In this document: piece after piece, positions 7,790 to 11,987 of the stretch
Position numbering within the stretch: the first letter of the stretch is position 1
Layout: each line of letters begins with the position of its first letter
NCBI GenBank assembly: GCA_002420235.1
Contig: DIHQ01000089.1
Coordinates: 4,645-16,631 of the forward strand
Source: Flavobacteriales bacterium UBA5692
GTDB taxonomy: Bacteria > Bacteroidota > Bacteroidia > Flavobacteriales_D > Sanyastnellaceae
Reading direction: 5' to 3'
DNA length: 11,987 bases
The notes under the pieces: generated by a model
Seen by the model: the letters and a program-made list of their open reading frames with translations, nothing else
What the model was told of the DNA's origin: nothing
Databases searched by the model: none
Translations under genes and position numbers: made by a program

Positions 7790-8617
7790 ATGCGTAACCT
7801 CCTCAATATTGCGGTTGAAGCGGCGCTTGATGCCGGTAAACACATTATGGAAATTTACTCATCTGGAGATTTCAATCTTCAGTTGAAAGGTGATGGCAGT
7901 CCACTAACCCGTGCTGATTTAGCCTCGCACCAAGCAATTTTAAAGCACTTGGAATCCACTGGTATTCCGGTCCTTTCAGAAGAAGGGCGCTCCATTTCCC
8001 ATCCAGAACGCGCCAGCTGGACGAAGCTTTGGATCATCGACCCAATCGATGGAACCAAAGAGTTCATAAAACGCAACGGTGAATTTACGGTGAATATTGC
8101 GTTGGTCGAGAACGGCATACCTATCATGGGAGTGGTATATGTTCCTGCTAAGCGAGTGCTATTTACGGGCTCCTCCGGTGGAGAAGATGCCCACGCAGCA
8201 CGTGTCCTTGGAGGTGAAGATGGCTGGTCCGCCGATGACTGGCTTCGTGCAGGGCTGTCAATTCCCACGGAGATTAAGAACCGTCCCTTCACAGTGGTGG
8301 TGAGCCGCAGTCATATGTCTTCAGCAACAGATGACTACATCAAGGAGCTCAAGGGGATTTATGGTCAAATTGAAACCATTTCGACGGGGAGTTCTTTGAA
8401 GTTGTGCATGGTGGCGGCCGGAGAGGCAGATTGTTATCCGCGTTTTGCCCCGACCATGGAATGGGATACGGCTGCAGGACACGCCGTGTGTTTGGCCGCA
8501 GGTTGTGATGTGCTGAATTGGGAGTCAAAAGAGCCCTTGACTTACAATCGTGAGGATTTGATTAATCCTTGGTTTTTGGCGTGCGGACCCGGAATGGCAG
8601 GAAATCAATCGAAGTAA
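7790..8617 (+). CDS. cysQ: 3'(2'),5'-bisphosphate nucleotidase CysQ
   Basis: The product is 275 residues of the inositol monophosphatase superfamily, CysQ branch. It hydrolyses 3'-phosphoadenosine 5'-phosphate (PAP) to AMP and prevents build-up of this sulfotransfer by-product. Metal-site motifs are intact: KGDGSPLTRADLASH (33-47), SEE (63-65), WIIDPIDGTKEF (81-92, with Asp84 and Asp87) and EWDTAAGHAV (224-233, Asp226), followed by the usual AAGCDVLNW. Length is normal. It starts 3 bases after the transglycosylase gene and its 3' end overlaps the oppositely oriented CoA-transferase gene by 13 bases. In marine Bacteroidota cysQ can sit in sulfate-assimilation or polysaccharide loci. The only hint of that here is the upstream export lipoprotein and rfbC. 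Confidence 0.95.
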   Translation: MRNLLNIAVEAALDAGKHIMEIYSSGDFNLQLKGDGSPLTRADLASHQAILKHLESTGIPVLSEEGRSISHPERASWTKLWIIDPIDGTKEFIKRNGEFTVNIALVENGIPIMGVVYVPAKRVLFTGSSGGEDAHAARVLGGEDGWSADDWLRAGLSIPTEIKNRPFTVVVSRSHMSSATDDYIKELKGIYGQIETISTGSSLKLCMVAAGEADCYPRFAPTMEWDTAAGHAVCLAAGCDVLNWESKEPLTYNREDLINPWFLACGPGMAGNQSK

Positions 8618-9663
8618 TCTACGTGGTAGGCCACAGCTCGTGGGCGGGAAGCGCCAGAAGAATTTTGTATCGTCCACTTGTGGTCCTTTTTTTCAAAAAC
8701 TTCATCAAGCGAGCGAACAACTCCAGCGGGTGCCCCGGCATCGCGGAGTGCTCTTTCCAACATTATTTTATGCCAATCTCGAGCCGCTTGGTTCAATTTC
8801 AAAATCAGTGCTTCGCGGTTCATGACGCGCAGTTGATTGCTTTGGTAGCGCTCGTCTGTGGCAAGATTTGGGACGCCGAGCACGTGACATAAACCTTCAA
8901 ACTGACGGTCGTTACCAATCGCGAGCACCACATGGCCATCCGCGCATTCCAAAACCTCCCCATACGGAGCAATGTTGGGATGTTGCCCGCCGTTACGCTC
9001 AGGCGTTTGGCCATTGACCAGTTGGTTGGTTGCTTGGTTGACCAAGGCGGTAATTCCGCTGCCTTCTAGAGATACTTCCGCGAAAAATCCGTTTTTGCCA
9101 TGTTCTCTAGCAAGAAGCCCTTCCATGACGGCCATGCGGATTTGGTGAGAAGCCAAAACGTCCATCAATGCTACCGGCATGCGAATTGGTGGTCGGTCGT
9201 TAAACCCATTCATGCTCATAAAGCCCGTCTCCGCTTGAACTACGACGTCGTATGCCAAACGCTCAGGCGATTCGTTGAACCCGACGAGGCGGACACGAAT
9301 GAGGTGGGGATGCCGGGTGGCCACGTCCTCGGGCAGGAGGTTAAATTTGGTCAAATCAGACCATTTGAAATTTTCAATGAGCACATCGTGCGAAGCAAGA
9401 GCTTCATCCATCCAGGTCTGGCCGGAGGTCGAAGCCAAGTCTTGCCAGACTACTTTTTTGGTTCCGTTGGCACTTTCGTAGTAGGCTGAAGACGGATTTT
9501 CAACGTCCTCATTTTTCATTTTCCAACTTCGGGTAACGTCACCGTGCGGGGGATGTTCCACTTTGGTGACATTGGCACCCCGCTCGGCCAAAGCTGTGCC
9601 CGCTAAAGGGCCCGCAAGTACACTTGCCAATTCCAACACGCGTACTGATTCCAAGGGGCCCAT
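8605..9663 (-). CDS. CaiB/BaiF family (class III) CoA-transferase or acyl-CoA racemase
   Basis: The 352-residue protein begins with the family signature SVRVLELASVLAGPLAGTAL (6-25), followed by LAERGANVTKVEHPPHGDVT. DVLIENFKWSDL (93-104) occupies the place of the usual DVxVENFRPG block, with the PG lost. Asp168 in MPVALMDVLASH fits the catalytic aspartate that forms an acyl-anhydride with the substrate. GGQHPNIAPYGEVLECADGH (225-244) and the C-terminal GAPAGVVRSLDEVF (310-323) are standard. Family members move CoA between carboxylic acids or racemise 2-methylacyl-CoA; the substrate here is unknown. The length is nearer the alpha-methylacyl-CoA racemase branch than carnitine CoA-transferases. 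It lies 9 bases downstream of the photolyase gene on the same strand. Its stop lies inside the last codons of cysQ on the other strand. Confidence 0.88.
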   Translation of the reverse strand: MGPLESVRVLELASVLAGPLAGTALAERGANVTKVEHPPHGDVTRSWKMKNEDVENPSSAYYESANGTKKVVWQDLASTSGQTWMDEALASHDVLIENFKWSDLTKFNLLPEDVATRHPHLIRVRLVGFNESPERLAYDVVVQAETGFMSMNGFNDRPPIRMPVALMDVLASHQIRMAVMEGLLAREHGKNGFFAEVSLEGSGITALVNQATNQLVNGQTPERNGGQHPNIAPYGEVLECADGHVVLAIGNDRQFEGLCHVLGVPNLATDERYQSNQLRVMNREALILKLNQAARDWHKIMLERALRDAGAPAGVVRSLDEVFEKKDHKWTIQNSSGASRPRAVAYHVDYFD

Positions 9664-9672
9664 AGCGCTAAA

Positions 9673-11037
9673 TTACGCGATGGATTTCAACACTGACTGG
9701 TAAGTGTCAATTGCTCGCTGTCGAGCGATTTTGTGCTCAACAATGGGCTCAGGATAGACCGAGGAGCCGTATTCTGGCAGCCATTTTCGCACATAGCGTA
9801 AGTCCTTATCAAATTTTTCGAGTTGAGACGTGGGATTAAAGACGCGAAAGTATGGAGCAGCATCGCACCCAGATCCTGAGGCCCATTGCCAACCTCCAAC
9901 GTTCGATGCAAGGTCAAAGTCAAGAAGTTTGCTTGCGAAATACCTTTCTCCCCAGCGCCAGTCCGTAAGTAAGTGTTTGCACAAGAAAGAGGCTACGACC
10001 ATGCGAACACGGTTGTGCATAAAACCTGTGGCATTGAGTTCACGCATGCCGGCGTCCACCAGTGGGTAGCCAGTTTTACCTTCGCACCACGCGGCAAAAT
10101 GAACTTCGTTATTTTCCCAAGGTATGGCATCGTATGCCGGGCGAAAGGACCCCGTAGCGGAATGAGGGAAATGGTAAAGAATCATCTGGTAGAAATCTCG
10201 CCAAATCAGTTCGGTTGTCCATTTTTCGCTGTGTTCAAGTCCTGCGCGCAGGGCTTGGCGAATGCCGATGGTTCCAAAACGAAGGTGAAGAGAGAGCCGA
10301 GAAGTACCTGGGATGGCGGGGTAGTCTCTTTTCATGCCATAGGTATCCAAAACGTCTGATTTGATGTTTTTCGATGGGACTAACTCGTCCAACTCGGGGC
10401 ATTCTTTGAACCCCATTTCTTTCAGTGAAGGTATTATGTGATCAGGTGCTTCCAGCCAGGAAGCCTTCTTCGCCATATCCATCGATGGAACTTCGACATA
10501 GTCCTTGGTTACCAAGGTCTTACGCCATTTACGACTGTACGGGGTAAAAACAGTGTAGGGCTTTCCATCATCTTTTGTCACCTCGTTTTTCTCAAAAATC
10601 ACGCTGTCTTTGACACCTTTCATCAGTACCTCTCGGTTGGAGAAAAAATCTACCATGGTGCGGTCTCGCTGCTGAGCATATGGCTCATAGTCGCGCCCTA
10701 CGTGTACCGATTTTAGTTTGATGCCCCGTGACTCCCATTTTTCCATCCATTCGGCCCACACGGTTTTTGGATCTCCATATCCCACCAATAAAGTCCCACC
10801 ATGGGATTTCAGTTGGACGCTGATGGCTTGCAGCTCACGATGCAGAAATGCAACTCTGCGATCCGACTTTTGTTCCAATCGCCCCAGAATGTTGCGGTCG
10901 AAAATAAAAACAATTGCAACGCGATCATCGTGCGTGGCATGGTTAAGAGCAGCTAGGAGGGCTCGGTTGTCCGCCAACCGCAGGTCCCGACGCATCCAAT
11001 GTACATGAAGAGGTATTGACAAAATTTTCGTAATCAA
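9673..11037 (-). CDS. phrB: Class I deoxyribodipyrimidine photolyase (non-ATG start)
   Basis: The product is about 454 residues. It is a flavin enzyme that uses light to split UV-induced cyclobutane pyrimidine dimers. The antenna domain begins VHWMRRDLRLADN (12-24) and includes VHVGRDYEPY. The FAD domain shows TSRLSLHLRFG (245-255), ELIWRDFYQM (276-285), MRELNATGFMHNRVRM (331-346) and WQWASGSGCDAAPYFRVFNP (383-402). Trp307, Trp360 and Trp383 align with the E. coli triad 306/359/382, so photoreduction should be intact. There is no ATG before the first beta-strand: the frame offers TTG at 11035-11037 or TTG at 11020-11022, while the next ATG (residue 15) would remove conserved sequence. The start is therefore uncertain by 5 codons. 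A cryptochrome is possible but the motifs favour a repair photolyase. The CoA-transferase gene follows after 9 bases. Confidence 0.93.
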   Translation of the reverse strand: MITKILSIPLHVHWMRRDLRLADNRALLAALNHATHDDRVAIVFIFDRNILGRLEQKSDRRVAFLHRELQAISVQLKSHGGTLLVGYGDPKTVWAEWMEKWESRGIKLKSVHVGRDYEPYAQQRDRTMVDFFSNREVLMKGVKDSVIFEKNEVTKDDGKPYTVFTPYSRKWRKTLVTKDYVEVPSMDMAKKASWLEAPDHIIPSLKEMGFKECPELDELVPSKNIKSDVLDTYGMKRDYPAIPGTSRLSLHLRFGTIGIRQALRAGLEHSEKWTTELIWRDFYQMILYHFPHSATGSFRPAYDAIPWENNEVHFAAWCEGKTGYPLVDAGMRELNATGFMHNRVRMVVASFLCKHLLTDWRWGERYFASKLLDFDLASNVGGWQWASGSGCDAAPYFRVFNPTSQLEKFDKDLRYVRKWLPEYGSSVYPEPIVEHKIARQRAIDTYQSVLKSIA

Positions 11038-11096
11038 AGTGAAGTAGGTATGAACCTTATGGACTCCACATGGTTGTCATGTCATAACTAGTTGAA
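11038..11096. other. Divergent intergenic region between photolyase and cupredoxin-FAS1 genes
   Basis: These 59 bases must hold the control signals for two divergent genes. I find no exact TAnnTTTG box in either direction. A 15-base element with perfect 5-base arms, ACATG (11068-11072) and CATGT (11078-11082), is the only symmetry seen and may be chance. Confidence 0.3.
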
Positions 11097-11987
11097 ATGA
11101 AAAAAGTTTTTTACCTCATCGGGCTAATCGCCCTCTTTTCTGGAAACCAGATGGTTGCCCAGGACAATCCTTGCAACGTTGAAGGCATCGTTGTAGAAGC
11201 ATCTAATTACCAATATGCACCATCAGCACTCGAAATTGAAGTAGGTCAAACAGTGGTTTGGGTCAATGTCGGTGGTTTTCATGACGTCAATGGCGTGAGT
11301 AGTACAATTGGCGAAGACTGGGATAACCCTGAGACTTTTTCCACCGGTGCTGTTTCGGGAAATATGGATGGTGTATGTATCGGTACACACACCTTCACCG
11401 TTGAAGGGTCGTACGACTACGATTGTTCCATTGGTTCGCATGCAGAGAATGGTATGGTAGCTACTATCACTGTCAACCCTGCTCAAGCAAATAACACGGT
11501 AGTTGATGTAATCGTGAACAGCGAAGATCATACTTTGCTTGAAGCGGCGGTCGGAGCAGCAGGCTTAGTTGAAGCTCTAAATGGAGAGGGTCCATTTACT
11601 GTTTTTGCTCCAACGGATGCGGCAATCATTTCTTTGACTGAAGCGCTAGAAATATCCGCTGAGGATTTGTTGGCACTTCCTAACCTAGGCGAAATTCTAC
11701 AATATCATGTTGTAGGAGCAGCTGCTTACGCAGCAGATTTGAGCGATGGGCAAATGGTTGAGACTTTGTTAGGAGAAGACCTCTCGGTCAGCATTACAGC
11801 GGAAGGTGTATTCATCAATAATGCGCAGGTTACTGTTGCTGACATTGCAGCAGATAACGGTGTCGTGCACGTGATTGACGCAATGTTATTACCACCGACA
11901 CCAGCAACCAATACGGTTGTCGACGTAATCGTCAATAGCGAAAATCACACCTTGCTCGAGGCGGCTGTTGGTGCCGCTGGTTTAGTT
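11097..11987 (+). CDS. Secreted cupredoxin-fasciclin (FAS1) fusion protein, 3'-truncated by the window edge
   Basis: The frame runs from the ATG at 11097 to the window end without a stop (297 residues seen). A signal peptide covers residues 1 to about 22 (MKKVFYLIGL..., VAQ cleavage). Residues about 28-127 are a plastocyanin/azurin-like domain: NYQYAPSALEIEVGQTVVW, then His62 in FHDVNG, and Cys110, His115, Met120 in CSIGSHAENGM, a full type 1 copper ligand set. Cys26 and Cys94 could form a disulfide. Residues about 134-266 form a FAS1 domain (GPFTVFAPTDAA, YHVVGAAAY, NGVVHVIDAMLLP). A second FAS1 begins at 272 with a near-copy of the first. FAS1 domains mediate adhesion; cupredoxins carry single electrons. 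A C-terminal secretion tag or anchor would lie outside the window. It is divergent from the photolyase gene. Function of the combination is unknown. Confidence 0.88.
   Translation, partial: MKKVFYLIGLIALFSGNQMVAQDNPCNVEGIVVEASNYQYAPSALEIEVGQTVVWVNVGGFHDVNGVSSTIGEDWDNPETFSTGAVSGNMDGVCIGTHTFTVEGSYDYDCSIGSHAENGMVATITVNPAQANNTVVDVIVNSEDHTLLEAAVGAAGLVEALNGEGPFTVFAPTDAAIISLTEALEISAEDLLALPNLGEILQYHVVGAAAYAADLSDGQMVETLLGEDLSVSITAEGVFINNAQVTVADIAADNGVVHVIDAMLLPPTPATNTVVDVIVNSENHTLLEAAVGAAGLV
11493..11570 (+). repeat. FAS1 entry repeat, copy 1
   Basis: These 26 codons encode residues 133-158 (NTVVDVIVNSEDHTLLEAAV and six further residues), the start of the first FAS1 domain. Copy 2 lies 417 bases (139 codons) downstream. 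The two copies differ at 17 of 26 codons, 16 of them silently. Confidence 0.9.
11910..11987 (+). repeat. FAS1 entry repeat, copy 2 (runs to window end)
   Basis: Residues 272-297 repeat copy 1 with one amino-acid change (Asp to Asn in VNSEDH/VNSENH). It opens a second FAS1 domain that continues beyond the window, so more copies may follow. The linker before it is short and proline-containing (LLPPTPAT). Confidence 0.9.

Noticed and set aside
9100..10359. Two plus-strand open frames of about 130 codons (9100-9489 and 9973-10359)
   Set aside because: They are antisense to the CoA-transferase and photolyase genes and have no domain or start signal.
11068..11082. Inverted repeat ACATG-5-CATGT as an operator
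   Set aside because: Five-base arms are expected by chance and no second copy or known regulator site supports it.
11223..11531. Minus-strand open frame of 102 codons
   Set aside because: It is opposite the cupredoxin-FAS1 gene, whose signal peptide, copper ligands and FAS1 motifs define the real frame.
1..11987. CRISPR array, tRNA/rRNA, insertion sequence, phage or toxin-antitoxin genes
   Set aside because: No regularly spaced direct repeats, transposase, integrase, terminal inverted repeats or RNA-like gaps were seen; nearly all bases are in recognised genes.

Overview
The window looks like a chromosomal segment from a member of the Bacteroidota, most likely a Flavobacteriales-type bacterium. 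This rests on the families present: a DUF5916 outer-membrane-type protein, a short polysaccharide-export lipoprotein with a C-terminal membrane helix, an M23 peptidase with a long C-terminal extension, and a secreted cupredoxin/fasciclin protein. Almost no gene is preceded by a Shine-Dalgarno sequence, and one exact TAnnTTTG-type -7 box is visible. The genus cannot be fixed from the sequence alone. I see no RNA gene, insertion sequence, prophage, CRISPR array or transfer signature. The region is densely coding, and the largest gene-free stretch is about 100 bases.

Layout. (1) Bases 1-1439, plus strand: the 3' part of an M23 peptidase whose N-terminus lies outside the window. (2) Bases 1446-5303, minus strand: a tight three-gene unit transcribed as GNAT acetyltransferase, then mltG endolytic transglycosylase, then DUF5916 protein, with a 4-base overlap and a 4-base gap. 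(3) Bases 5390-8617, plus strand: a polysaccharide export lipoprotein (OPX/Wza-like) and rfbC separated by 1 base, then after a 101-base gap an SLT-type lytic transglycosylase and cysQ separated by 3 bases. (4) Bases 8605-11037, minus strand: a class I DNA photolyase with a non-ATG start, followed 9 bases later by a CaiB/BaiF-family CoA-transferase whose end overlaps the end of cysQ by 13 bases. (5) Bases 11097-11987, plus strand: the 5' part of a secreted protein with a type 1 copper (cupredoxin) domain followed by at least two fasciclin (FAS1) domains, cut off by the window end.

The theme of the first two thirds is the cell envelope. Three peptidoglycan-acting enzymes (M23 endopeptidase, MltG, SLT transglycosylase), an export lipoprotein, a deoxysugar epimerase and a predicted outer-membrane barrel lie within 8 kb. 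CysQ clears 3'-phosphoadenosine 5'-phosphate and may relate to sulfate use. The photolyase is a light-dependent DNA repair enzyme.

I did not find a clearly undescribed multi-gene system. The observations most worth a second look are the copper-domain/FAS1 fusion, with its rusticyanin-like ligand spacing and a repeat that has diverged almost only at silent sites, and the unusual co-transcribed sets (GNAT-mltG-DUF5916; photolyase-CoA-transferase).
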